64,000 bases of DNA. Source: an uncultured Dorea sp. GTDB lineage: Bacteria > Bacillota > Clostridia > Lachnospirales > Lachnospiraceae. The position numbers and the translations under genes are program-made. The notes under the pieces were generated by a model that saw only the letters and a list, made by a program, of their open reading frames with translations, did not search any database and was not told the origin of the DNA. The stretch spans positions 19,884 through 83,883 of the forward strand of contig CAJULU010000008.1 in assembly GCA_910587575.1 (NCBI GenBank), read 5' to 3'. Below are positions 52,429 through 61,367 of the stretch, in pieces. The stretch's first letter is position 1, and each line of letters starts with the position of its first letter.

Positions 52429-54126
52429 ATGCCTGGATTTTTAATTACAAATATGAGGAACACATTAAAGATTGGTGATATAAAGAACCGTGTGTTTAGG
52501 GAAATGAATGTTGAAGGTTATTCCGTCCAGGTTTCTTCTACTAAAAAATTTTATAATGATAAGCTGCTTTATAAGGATGATAATATCTTTTTAGTTACAG
52601 AGGGCGTTTTGCTTAATAGTGCAGATATCTGTAAAGCACAGGGCGAAGAAAATTTAGGCAAAGCTATAGCCAGATATTATAATAAAGCTGGAACAGATAT
52701 GTTTTCAGAATTGTATGGAAGCTATTCTGGAGCAATATATGATTTTGAAAAAAAGTGCTGGACTTTTTGGACAAATCATACAGGCGATTCCGCTTTGTTC
52801 TGGTATCAGTATGGTGAAGAAATATGCGTAGCTACACAGTTGGACTGGGTGCTGGACACATTAAAGAGAAATGGTATTTTACTCGAACTTGATGAGAGTG
52901 CGGCATATAGTATGCTTACATATGGATATATGTGTGATGAGCGAACTTATGAGAAAAGGACAAAGAGGCTATTCCCTGGATCATATTTGTATGGCAGGCC
53001 TGGAGTTATGAAAATAGGAATATATTGGACTTTGACAGGAAAAGAATATGATGTTTCAGGATTGGATGAGAACAGAATGATTGATGAACTTGATCGTATA
53101 TTTAGAGAAGCGGTTCAACTTGAATTTGATAAGGACCTAGAATATGGATATGATTTTCTTGCAGACCTGAGCGGCGGATGCGATGCAAGAATGGTCAACT
53201 GGGTAGCCAGGGATATGGGTTACGGACCGATAACTAATATTCATTATAGCCAGGCAGACAGTCATGAAGAAAGATACACAAAAGAATTGGCTAAATTAAT
53301 GGGAAATATGCTCATACTACGTCCGTTAGATGATCTATGGTTTATATATGAGATAGAACATCTTGTATCTATGAATTATGGATTATCGCTTTATAGTGGC
53401 AGCACTGGAGGTGAGTCAGTCCTACGAAGCCTGAATTTTGAAAAGTATGGGTTGGAGCATACTGGAATGATTGGCGATGTTGTCCCAGGCACGTTTATGG
53501 AGAATCTTAACCAGTTTTATAAAAAGGGACTATATGGATTATATTCAACAAAATTATCAGAGAAAATGGATACTGAGCATATCAATAGATACCCAAATAC
53601 AGAAATTCAAATGATTTATATCAGGGCACTCATGGGAGCATGTACTCCTTATATGATTCGTAAATATTATACTGAATCAATTTCTCCATTTATGTACCCC
53701 AAGATGCTTGAATTTTGCATGAGTATTCCCTATACAAAGAGAATGAATCACGCATTGTATAATAGGTGGATTGTAAATAAATATCCTGATGCGGCAAAAG
53801 TGAAGTGGACACACACAGATGCACTTCTGACTGATAAAGAACTGTACATAAAGATAAAGAATTTTATAAAAAGAAAACCGGCACGTTTGTTGAACAAGCT
53901 TAAAATGAAACATGATAAGTATGGAATGAATCCATATGAATACTGGTATGTAACACAGGAAAAGTTTCGGACATTTACGAATGAATATTTTAATTCAAAT
54001 ATTGAGAATGAATGTTTCTCAAAGCCCTTAATAGATGATATGCAGTTCTTGTTTTCAGAGGGAACTCCTTTGGAAAAAGTTCAAGTGTTAACGGTATTGG
54101 CAGTCGGAAAACTTTATTTTTCATGA
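52429..54126 (+). CDS. Asparagine-synthetase-like amidotransferase lacking the Cys2 nucleophile
   Basis: A 565-residue protein with the two-domain layout of asparagine synthetase B. The synthetase domain has the pyrophosphate loop LSGGCDAR (S248). The N-terminal glutaminase-like domain begins MPGFLITN where active enzymes begin MCGI, so the catalytic cysteine is replaced by proline. It probably cannot use glutamine and may take free ammonia. Similar proteins in O-antigen loci (WbpS) amidate uronic acids; with wecB/wecC in this cluster, amidation of ManNAcA is the best guess. TGGAGGTAAGGATGT precedes the ATG. Confidence 0.82.
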   Translation: MPGFLITNMRNTLKIGDIKNRVFREMNVEGYSVQVSSTKKFYNDKLLYKDDNIFLVTEGVLLNSADICKAQGEENLGKAIARYYNKAGTDMFSELYGSYSGAIYDFEKKCWTFWTNHTGDSALFWYQYGEEICVATQLDWVLDTLKRNGILLELDESAAYSMLTYGYMCDERTYEKRTKRLFPGSYLYGRPGVMKIGIYWTLTGKEYDVSGLDENRMIDELDRIFREAVQLEFDKDLEYGYDFLADLSGGCDARMVNWVARDMGYGPITNIHYSQADSHEERYTKELAKLMGNMLILRPLDDLWFIYEIEHLVSMNYGLSLYSGSTGGESVLRSLNFEKYGLEHTGMIGDVVPGTFMENLNQFYKKGLYGLYSTKLSEKMDTEHINRYPNTEIQMIYIRALMGACTPYMIRKYYTESISPFMYPKMLEFCMSIPYTKRMNHALYNRWIVNKYPDAAKVKWTHTDALLTDKELYIKIKNFIKRKPARLLNKLKMKHDKYGMNPYEYWYVTQEKFRTFTNEYFNSNIENECFSKPLIDDMQFLFSEGTPLEKVQVLTVLAVGKLYFS

Positions 54127-54141
54127 TAAGGATTGAGGTAC

Positions 54142-55233
54142 ATGAATAAAATTGGAATTACAACATTTCATAGAGCGACTAATTATGGAGCTGTATTACA
54201 AGCATATGCCTTACAAAAGTTTATTTTAGATTTAGGCTATGATGTGGAATTGATTGATTACTGCTGTGAAATTAATGATCATTCAAACTTGATGGATATT
54301 AGAAAATATATTAGAAACCCGATTAGAGCAATAGGCAGTTATAATGTCAGAAGAAGGTGTATAAGATTTAACAAGTTTGTGAGTAACAATATAAAGACAA
54401 CAAAAAAATCATATACGAAAGAGAATATTGACCAGTTTGATGATTCTGAATTCGATTTAATTATTACTGGGAGCGATCAGGTATGGAATCCGGATATAAT
54501 TCATGATGAAAATGCATTTCTTTTGGATTTTATAAATGATGACAGGAAGAAATATGCTTATGCTGCTTCAATTGGATTATGTGAAATTGATGACGATACC
54601 AAGAAAAGGTTTATTAAATATTTAAGCAGATATAGCCGGATTTCGGTAAGAGAAAAAAATGCTCTGGAATTGTTAAGGACATGTGGTATTAATAATGCCG
54701 ATCTTGTTTGTGATCCAACCTTGCTTCTTGATATAACAAATTGGATAAAGTTAGAGAAAAAAGTAAAAACACCCAAGAGTTACATTTTGATATTTGGGTT
54801 TAATGATGATGATTTTTCATGGAAATGTGCAAGGTATATAAGAAAAAGAACAAATTGTGAAATATGTGTAATCGGTGATAGGATAATAAAACCTTCTGGT
54901 TATATTCAGTTTTCAGCTGTTGGCCCTCAAGAGTGGCTTTACTTAATTCATCATGCAGACTATGTAATAACAAATTCATTTCACGGAATGATGTTTTCAA
55001 TAATTTTTAAAAGAAAGTTTGGTGTGTATGATCCAAAGGATGGAACAAATGTAAGGCTTGCAGAAATGCTCGGAAAATCAGGGTGTTCAAATCGATACAT
55101 AGAAGAGGATCACATAGAAAAAATGATGGATGAAATTGACTATAATGAGGTCGGGAATAATCTTTCAGATTATATTTCGCATTCGAAAAGTTATATAAAG
55201 AGAATATTAACATCTATTCGAGGGGATGTGTAA
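54142..55233 (+). CDS. Polysaccharide pyruvyl transferase family protein
   Basis: A 363-residue protein of the CsaB/WcaK/GumL family: ITTFHRATNYGAVLQAYALQ, DLIITGSDQVWNPD and the C-terminal ITNSFHGMMFSIIF, all hallmark motifs. The family adds pyruvate ketals from phosphoenolpyruvate to sugars. The start is ATG 54142 after TTGAGGTAC. An F420-hydrogenase-beta-like Fe-S protein, frequently its neighbour in gut Firmicute and Bacteroidetes clusters, is encoded two genes on. Confidence 0.88.
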   Translation: MNKIGITTFHRATNYGAVLQAYALQKFILDLGYDVELIDYCCEINDHSNLMDIRKYIRNPIRAIGSYNVRRRCIRFNKFVSNNIKTTKKSYTKENIDQFDDSEFDLIITGSDQVWNPDIIHDENAFLLDFINDDRKKYAYAASIGLCEIDDDTKKRFIKYLSRYSRISVREKNALELLRTCGINNADLVCDPTLLLDITNWIKLEKKVKTPKSYILIFGFNDDDFSWKCARYIRKRTNCEICVIGDRIIKPSGYIQFSAVGPQEWLYLIHHADYVITNSFHGMMFSIIFKRKFGVYDPKDGTNVRLAEMLGKSGCSNRYIEEDHIEKMMDEIDYNEVGNNLSDYISHSKSYIKRILTSIRGDV

Positions 55234-56799
55234 ATGGGACACAGTACCAGTCGGTCAAAAAAAGCAAAAATAAATGCAATTTGGGGGCTAATATGTAAAT
55301 TTATCACAATGATTGGTCCTTTTGTAATAAGGACTGTCATTATAAAAGAGATTGGAGTTGAATATGTTGGTTTAAATAGCCTGTTCACTTCTGTTCTGAC
55401 AGTATTAAATATGTCTGAAATGGGATTAGGTGTAGCGATTATTTATAATATGTATAGGCCTATAGCAGATGATAATATAGAGGAAATCTGTGCTTTGTTA
55501 AATCTATATCGGAAAGTATATAGAATGATTGGATGTGCCATCCTGACTATCGGTATAATTTTGTCTCCATTCATACCGTTAATGATTTCTGGGGATGTAC
55601 CCTCAGGTATTAATATCTATTTGCTTTATTTTATATTTTTGCTTAATACAGTTGTTTCTTATCTGATGTTTTCATACAAGGTATGCTTATTAAATGCCCA
55701 TCAAAGGAATGATATTGATAGCAAAATATCTACAGGCTTAAGTCTTTTCATGTACTTGGCCCAGGCATACATTTTAATCCGATGGAAAAATTATTATGCA
55801 TATGCCTTTGTTTTACTCTTCTATACTGTATTTTATAATATATCCGTATACATATATACTAAATTCAAATATCCTATGTATATATGTAAAGGTAATGTCG
55901 AAGATAAAACATTGGCTGATTTAAAACAACAGGTAAGGAGTTTATTCATAGTAAAAGTTGCAACAGCAACTAGAAATTCTTTTGACAGCATAGTGATCTC
56001 GGCAACACTTGGTCTTACTTCGGTGGCAATTTACAATAATTACTATTATATTTTAAATGCTGTTGCAGTATTTGTTTCTGTTTTATGTACGGCTATATCT
56101 GGAGGCATAGGTAATAGTCTCGTATGTGATTCTATTGATAAGAATCATAAGGATTTTATAAGAATAAGTAATGCATATATTTGGGTTTGTGGTTGCTGTA
56201 CAGCGTGCTTAATGGTGCTATATCAACCGTTTATGAATATATGGGTTGGTACAGATTATATGGTTCCTAATTTCACAATGATTCTATTTTCCGCATATTT
56301 TATATTAACCAGAGTGAATAATGTCGGAGGACAGTATCTGGATGCAGCAGGGTTGTTTGCTGAAAGAAAACTGTATGCAATATTAGAATCAGTTGCAAAT
56401 ATTGTACTAAATATTTTGTTTGGAAAATTATGGGGCATGAACGGTATTATAATTGCTACAATGATTACAATATATTTTGCTTGTTTTCTTCCGGTTTCAC
56501 ATATCGTGTATAATCATATTTTTTTGAACTCTTGTATAAAATTTTGTGCTTTTCAGACTGCATTCATGGTAATTATAGTATTTATCAGCGTTGGTATATA
56601 CAGATTTTGTGATATGTTATTTTTGAGTTTTAATCATGTTAATAACATAATTGAATTGGTTCTTAGATTGATAATAACGATCTTCCTTTACAATGGTTTA
56701 ATGATAATGATTTTTGGTTGTACAAAGGAATTTAAAGACAATACTATTTGGCTTAAAGATAGGATTATTGGAAAGAAGTGTCTGCTATGGAAAACATAA
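55234..56799 (+). CDS. Wzx-like oligosaccharide flippase
   Basis: A 521-residue polytopic protein with about 14 hydrophobic segments and the MATE-like start GLICKFITMIGPFVIRTVII, followed by EIGVEYVGLNSLFTSVLTVL, typical of Firmicute polysaccharide flippases. It would move undecaprenyl-linked repeat units across the membrane. Its 3' end overlaps the Fe-S protein gene by 13 bases. Confidence 0.9.
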   Translation: MGHSTSRSKKAKINAIWGLICKFITMIGPFVIRTVIIKEIGVEYVGLNSLFTSVLTVLNMSEMGLGVAIIYNMYRPIADDNIEEICALLNLYRKVYRMIGCAILTIGIILSPFIPLMISGDVPSGINIYLLYFIFLLNTVVSYLMFSYKVCLLNAHQRNDIDSKISTGLSLFMYLAQAYILIRWKNYYAYAFVLLFYTVFYNISVYIYTKFKYPMYICKGNVEDKTLADLKQQVRSLFIVKVATATRNSFDSIVISATLGLTSVAIYNNYYYILNAVAVFVSVLCTAISGGIGNSLVCDSIDKNHKDFIRISNAYIWVCGCCTACLMVLYQPFMNIWVGTDYMVPNFTMILFSAYFILTRVNNVGGQYLDAAGLFAERKLYAILESVANIVLNILFGKLWGMNGIIIATMITIYFACFLPVSHIVYNHIFLNSCIKFCAFQTAFMVIIVFISVGIYRFCDMLFLSFNHVNNIIELVLRLIITIFLYNGLMIMIFGCTKEFKDNTIWLKDRIIGKKCLLWKT

Positions 56800-58019
56800 A
56801 CGATATAGATAAAAACAAATGCACAGGCTGCATGGCATGCAGTCAGGTATGTCCAGTAAAAGCTATAACTTGTTCGCAGGACGAAGAAGGATTTTATATA
56901 CCTTTAATTGATGCTCATAAATGTGTTGGCTGTGGAAGGTGTTTTCAAAGGTGTCCGGTTAATAATGATTATCTGCAGGAGCCTCCGGTTGACAGTTCTT
57001 ATATAGCACAATTAAAGAATAGTAAATTATCTAAAAAAAGTGCATCTGGGGGTGCGTTTATTGGTATAGCAAACTGGTTTTTGGATAAGTATAAGGATGG
57101 TGTCGTAGCAGGCGCAGCAATTGGGGATGATCTTGTTGTCAGACATTATGCGGTTAATGATGTTGGAAAACTTTATAAATTACAAAACACTAAGTATGTT
57201 CAAAGCTGCACAGATGGTATTTTTTCTGAAATAAAAGGTTATTTGGATTCGGGCAGACATGTCTTATTTTCAGGTACACCATGTCAAATAGCAGCATTAT
57301 ATGCTATTTTGGATGATTCGGAAAAAGAGAAAATTATTACAGTAGATTTAGTATGTCATGGAGTACCAAGCCCAGAATTTTTGAAACGTCATATAAATTA
57401 CAATTCTCAATTTTTCAATAAAGAGATATATAATTACAAATTTAGAGTAAAAAAAAGATACAAGTCCAAGGGGTTATATGTGATGATGATGATGGTGAGG
57501 AATCATTTACCTGTTTTAAGGCTTGCAAGGAAAGATTTGTACTATCATTTATTTCTGGATGGACTTGATTTTAGAGAAAGCTGTTACAACTGTAAATATG
57601 CATGTGTTAGCAGAACTGGTGATTTTACTATTGGAGACTGTGATAGTCAGCAATGTTATCCGGATTTTAATCCATTACTTCAAAACTCAATCATCTTGTT
57701 AAATAGTAAGAAAGCCAGGTTGTTTTGGAATGATGGCATAAAGAATCTTTTCTTATACGAAGACTTAGACTTATTAAGGGAAGCTGAATATAATCATCAA
57801 TTAAAAGCACCTTTTAAAAGGCCGGAAATTCGCAATGAAATATATTCACAGATCCTCAAAACAGATTTTGAAGTATTAAAAAATAAATATTGCGGACATG
57901 AGGATAAATTAGATAAATACAAGTTGCTGGTTTTTTTAAATTTGCCAGACAGTGTTGTACAACTGTTTAGCAAAATTATACATTTTAATAATTTTAAAGG
58001 AGAAAACGACAATGGTTAA
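56787..58019 (+). CDS. Coenzyme F420 hydrogenase/dehydrogenase beta-subunit-like Fe-S protein
   Basis: A 410-residue protein. Residues ~9-60 hold two ferredoxin-type clusters (CTGCMACSQVCPVKAI and CVGCGRCFQRCPV). They are followed by the FrhB-like N- and C-terminal domains with SGGAFIGIANW, LFSGTPCQIAALYA and DLVCHGVPSP. Further cysteines (CYNCKYACV) may bind another cluster. Such proteins are common in polysaccharide clusters beside pyruvyl transferases and are presumed to perform a reductive step on a sugar; the reaction is unproven. The start at 56787 lies inside the flippase gene. Confidence 0.86.
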   Translation: MENINDIDKNKCTGCMACSQVCPVKAITCSQDEEGFYIPLIDAHKCVGCGRCFQRCPVNNDYLQEPPVDSSYIAQLKNSKLSKKSASGGAFIGIANWFLDKYKDGVVAGAAIGDDLVVRHYAVNDVGKLYKLQNTKYVQSCTDGIFSEIKGYLDSGRHVLFSGTPCQIAALYAILDDSEKEKIITVDLVCHGVPSPEFLKRHINYNSQFFNKEIYNYKFRVKKRYKSKGLYVMMMMVRNHLPVLRLARKDLYYHLFLDGLDFRESCYNCKYACVSRTGDFTIGDCDSQQCYPDFNPLLQNSIILLNSKKARLFWNDGIKNLFLYEDLDLLREAEYNHQLKAPFKRPEIRNEIYSQILKTDFEVLKNKYCGHEDKLDKYKLLVFLNLPDSVVQLFSKIIHFNNFKGENDNG

Positions 58020-59217
58020 TGTAATTGGACTCGGGTATATTGGACTTCCTACTGCTCTTATGATGGCTTCTTATGGTGTCGATGTAGTTGGCACGGATTA
58101 TAATGAAAAGCTTATAGCTACATTAAATACTGGAAAAATAACTTTTAAAGAAGATGGTTTGGACATGCTATTTCAAGATGCTATAAACGCTGGAGTAAAA
58201 TTTGTTACAGAGTATCAGGTTACTGATACCTATATTGTTTCAGTGCCAACACCATATGATAAGTTTAGTAAGAAGGTTGCGGCATATTATGTTGTATCTG
58301 CTGTCAAAGATGTTCTGAAGGTTGCTCCCCAAAACGCAACTTTGGTAATTGAATCTACTGTATCTCCGGGAACTATTGAAAAAAGCATCAGACCTATATT
58401 GATGGCTGAGAACAGAACCGATATCAATCTTGTTCATGCTCCAGAACGTATTATCCCTGGTAACATGGTTTATGAGCTTCTGCATAATAATCGTACAATT
58501 GGTGCAGATGATAAGGCTATTGGTGAAGTTGTGGCAAAGCTATATGCATCATTCTGCCAAGGTGAGATCATCGTTACCGATATCAAGACAGCTGAGATGA
58601 CGAAGGTGGTAGAGAATACATACCGTGCCGTGAATATTGCTTTTGCGAACGAGCTGGCAAAGATCTGCCGCCACGATAATATGGATGTATATGAGATCAT
58701 TAAGATCTGCAATATGCACCCGCGTGTGAACATTCTTCAACCGGGTCCCGGTGTCGGTGGGCACTGTATCTCGGTAGATCCATGGTTTCTTGTTGGTGAT
58801 TATCCATCTCTTGCGAAGGTTATCGACGAGTCAATGAGGACAAACGATGCTATGCCTGCATTTGTGCTCCATCGTGTGTATGACATTATGAAGGAACGGA
58901 ATATGCACGATTTGAGTAAAGTAGGTCTTTATGGGCTCACTTATAAAGAGAATGTGGATGACATGCGTGAATCTCCGACACTCCAACTCTTGGAATCGCA
59001 GGAAAAACATCTGGGAGAGCCTTTAAAAGTGTATGATCCATTCATCACCAAAGATGTAATAGCTAATCAGTATCACGATTTAGATCAGTTTCTGAATGAT
59101 ATTGATTTCGTTGTCATCATGGTTAAGCATAACGAGATTAAAGATAATGTGTCAAAACTGAATGGCAAGGTAGTGCTTGATTGCCACAATATTATTCCTG
59201 GAGCGTATCATATTTAA
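58012..59217 (+). CDS. wecC: UDP-N-acetyl-D-mannosamine dehydrogenase
   Basis: A 401-residue nucleotide-sugar dehydrogenase: N-terminal VNVIGLGYIGLPTALMMA, ESTVSPGTIE, HAPERIIPGNMVYELLHNNR and the catalytic cysteine in GPGVGGHCIS (C252). The motif set fits WecC rather than UDP-glucose dehydrogenase. It oxidises UDP-ManNAc, made by the wecB product encoded 0.8 kb on, to UDP-ManNAcA. Composition shifts inside the gene: up to about 58,560 it is AT-rich, after which GC rises sharply. AAAGGAGAAAACGACA precedes the ATG. Confidence 0.9.
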   Translation: MVNVIGLGYIGLPTALMMASYGVDVVGTDYNEKLIATLNTGKITFKEDGLDMLFQDAINAGVKFVTEYQVTDTYIVSVPTPYDKFSKKVAAYYVVSAVKDVLKVAPQNATLVIESTVSPGTIEKSIRPILMAENRTDINLVHAPERIIPGNMVYELLHNNRTIGADDKAIGEVVAKLYASFCQGEIIVTDIKTAEMTKVVENTYRAVNIAFANELAKICRHDNMDVYEIIKICNMHPRVNILQPGPGVGGHCISVDPWFLVGDYPSLAKVIDESMRTNDAMPAFVLHRVYDIMKERNMHDLSKVGLYGLTYKENVDDMRESPTLQLLESQEKHLGEPLKVYDPFITKDVIANQYHDLDQFLNDIDFVVIMVKHNEIKDNVSKLNGKVVLDCHNIIPGAYHI

Positions 59218-59400
59218 ATTGTAAATTGTTTTATCGCTGTATGAAGCGTTAGACATTAATATTTATAATTCGGGGCTTGACATAATAGGAAGGAGTTAAG
59301 TCTGAAACAAACAGGTTTTTGGACTTGATGTATAGTGCGCCAGCTTCTGCAGAAATCACTATAGCAGAATTACAAAAAATTGAAAGGCGGATTTATAAAT

Positions 59401-59963
59401 ATGGTTAAAGTTATTCATCATTTAAAGCAAAAGTTATATGCTCGCCAAGAGTCCCTGTTTTGGAATGGGGGGGGGGTACGCTACCAGTTTTTGACAGGTG
59501 GTTAAAGAGAAGATATATAAGAAAATACATAGATGGTAAGGGTTCTTATATTGGTAATCCTAAATCTTTCAAATCCAAACCTATTTTTCCACATGGAATC
59601 TATGGCGTTTTTATTTCGGGATCAGCAGAAATTGGAGAAGAGTGTATAATATTTCAACATGTGACTATTGGCTCCAGCTGGCTGCCTGGCTCATCAAATA
59701 ATGGGGCTCCGGCTTTAGGTAATAATGTATATATAGGTGCAGGAGCTAAAATAATTGGGAATGTGCATATCGGAAATAACTGTCGCATCGGAGCAAATGC
59801 CGTCGTCGTCAGAGATGTACCAGATAATTGTACGGTTGTTTGTGCCAGTCCCAGAGTGATTCCTGTTGAAAGGGAAATAAATAGATACTACTCGAAAGAT
59901 TCTAAAGGAAATTGGTTAGAAATTCACTGTGATTATGTAACGGAGATCGAGCTAAATATGTAG
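59401..59963 (+). pseudogene. Serine-acetyltransferase-like O-acetyltransferase, out of frame at a G10 tract (possibly phase-variable)
   Basis: From ATG 59401 (AAAGGCGG upstream) the frame runs MVKVIHHLKQKLYARQESLF, then WN, into ten G residues (59467-59476) and stops soon after. The downstream frame continues LPVFDRWLKRRYIRKYIDGK to TAG at 59961-59963. It has the hexapeptide acetyltransferase core IFQHVTIGSSWLPGS and VYIGAGAKIIGNVHIGNNCR. Eight or eleven Gs would join the two frames into a 187-residue protein. The present state is therefore OFF, a phase-variable gene or a homopolymer sequencing error. A TTG at 59460 could give a shorter product. It probably acetylates the polysaccharide. Confidence 0.75.
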
Positions 59964-60015
59964 CGGTTCAGACATTAATCAGTAGTAATTATATGACGGA
60001 GGAGTAGTTAAACAT

Positions 60016-61137
60016 ATGAAGAAAAGAATAATGACCGTATTCGGTACACGCCCAGAAGCAATAAAGATATGTCCTTTGATTCTGGAAATGAAGAGGAGAG
60101 AATCGTTGGAAGTCATTGTCTGTGTAACCGCACAGCACCGTCAGATGCTGGATCAGGTGCTTGCCGCCTTTGATGTTAATCCGGATTATGATCTCAATAT
60201 CATGAAAGATCGTCAGACGCTGTTCGATATTACTACTAACGTTCTGAATGGGATAAAGAGTGTGTTGGAAGAAGTGAAACCGGATATAGTCCTGGTACAT
60301 GGCGATACGTCTACCACATTTGTCACGGCACTTGCCTGTTTCTATCTCCAGGTTCCTGTCGGCCATGTGGAAGCAGGACTTCGCACTTATAATATCTACT
60401 CTCCTTACCCGGAGGAATTCAACAGGGAAGCTGTGTCGATTATTTCTCAGTACAACTTCGCACCGACACCCCTGTCATGCGACAATCTGCTTCGTGAAGG
60501 ACGAAAAGCTGAGAATATCTTTGTGACCGGCAACACCGTCATTGATGCAATGCAGCATACGGTGAAAGAGGACTACCATCATCCGGAGCTTGATTGGGTA
60601 GGGGATGGTAAACTTATATTCATTACTGCTCATCGCAGAGAAAACTTAGGTGAGCCTATGCATCATATGTTTCGTGCCATACGCCGTGTTTTAAACGAAC
60701 ATCCCGATTGCAAGGCTGTGTATCCGATTCATATGAATCCGGTTGTACGGCGGGCGGCAGAAGAGGAGTTGGGCGGATGTGACAGAATACATATCATCGA
60801 ACCGATCGAAGTGTTTGACTGTCACAACTTTGAAGCACGAAGCTATCTCTGCCTGACTGATTCGGGCGGAATCCAGGAGGAGTGTCCATCCTACGGTGTG
60901 CCGGTTCTTGTTATGAGAGATACGACAGAGAGACCGGAAGGTGTGGATGCCGGAACGCTGCGGCTTGTTGGTACGGATGAAGAGACAATATACAACACAT
61001 TCAAACTTCTGCTGGAGAACGAGAATGAATATAATAAAATGTCCTGCGCCTGCAATCCTTATGGAGATGGTTACGCCTGCAAGAGAATTGCGGATATTTT
61101 GGAAGGAAAAGCGTATCAGCCTTGGGTGGGGAAGTAA
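60016..61137 (+). CDS. wecB: UDP-N-acetylglucosamine 2-epimerase (non-hydrolysing)
   Basis: A 373-residue epimerase with FGTRPEAIKICPLI, HGDTSTTFVTALACFY, GHVEAGLRTYN, FITAHRRENLGEP and LTDSGGIQEECPSYG. It interconverts UDP-GlcNAc and UDP-ManNAc and supplies WecC. GC content is higher than in the glycosyltransferase block and matches the 3' half of wecC, which suggests these two parts share an origin. GACGGAGGAGTAG precedes the ATG. Confidence 0.95.
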   Translation: MKKRIMTVFGTRPEAIKICPLILEMKRRESLEVIVCVTAQHRQMLDQVLAAFDVNPDYDLNIMKDRQTLFDITTNVLNGIKSVLEEVKPDIVLVHGDTSTTFVTALACFYLQVPVGHVEAGLRTYNIYSPYPEEFNREAVSIISQYNFAPTPLSCDNLLREGRKAENIFVTGNTVIDAMQHTVKEDYHHPELDWVGDGKLIFITAHRRENLGEPMHHMFRAIRRVLNEHPDCKAVYPIHMNPVVRRAAEEELGGCDRIHIIEPIEVFDCHNFEARSYLCLTDSGGIQEECPSYGVPVLVMRDTTERPEGVDAGTLRLVGTDEETIYNTFKLLLENENEYNKMSCACNPYGDGYACKRIADILEGKAYQPWVGK

Positions 61138-61282
61138 TTGTTGCGTGATTCGGGTGTCGGGAAATGTGGGGGGAGAGTACGAAGTCTGTACGAACAAAGC
61201 AACAACGGATTACAGAGAGACATAACTGGCTAATCTGCGGGTCATTATTTGGAAGATTCATAATTAGTTTAGGGATAATTTC

Positions 61283-61312
61283 TTGATTCACGCCTTCTAT
61301 TTAAGTTATAAT
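61283..61312 (+). promoter_or_regulatory. Promoter of the AAA-ATPase-like gene
   Basis: TTGATT (61283-61288), an 18-base spacer and a perfect TATAAT (61307-61312) lie about 55 bases before the start codon, so this gene need not depend on the polysaccharide transcript. Confidence 0.68.
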
Positions 61313-61367
61313 GTAATTGAATAAATATCATAAAATTAGGAAATGTCTGCAAAGGAGTATAAATGGT

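Noticed and set aside
59328..59408. A 26-codon frame (MYSAPASAEITIAELQKIER...) before the acetyltransferase
   Set aside because: It lacks a ribosome site and overlaps the acetyltransferase start; it may be a remnant of an older gene, but I cannot identify it. The rest of 59218-59400 shows nothing clear.
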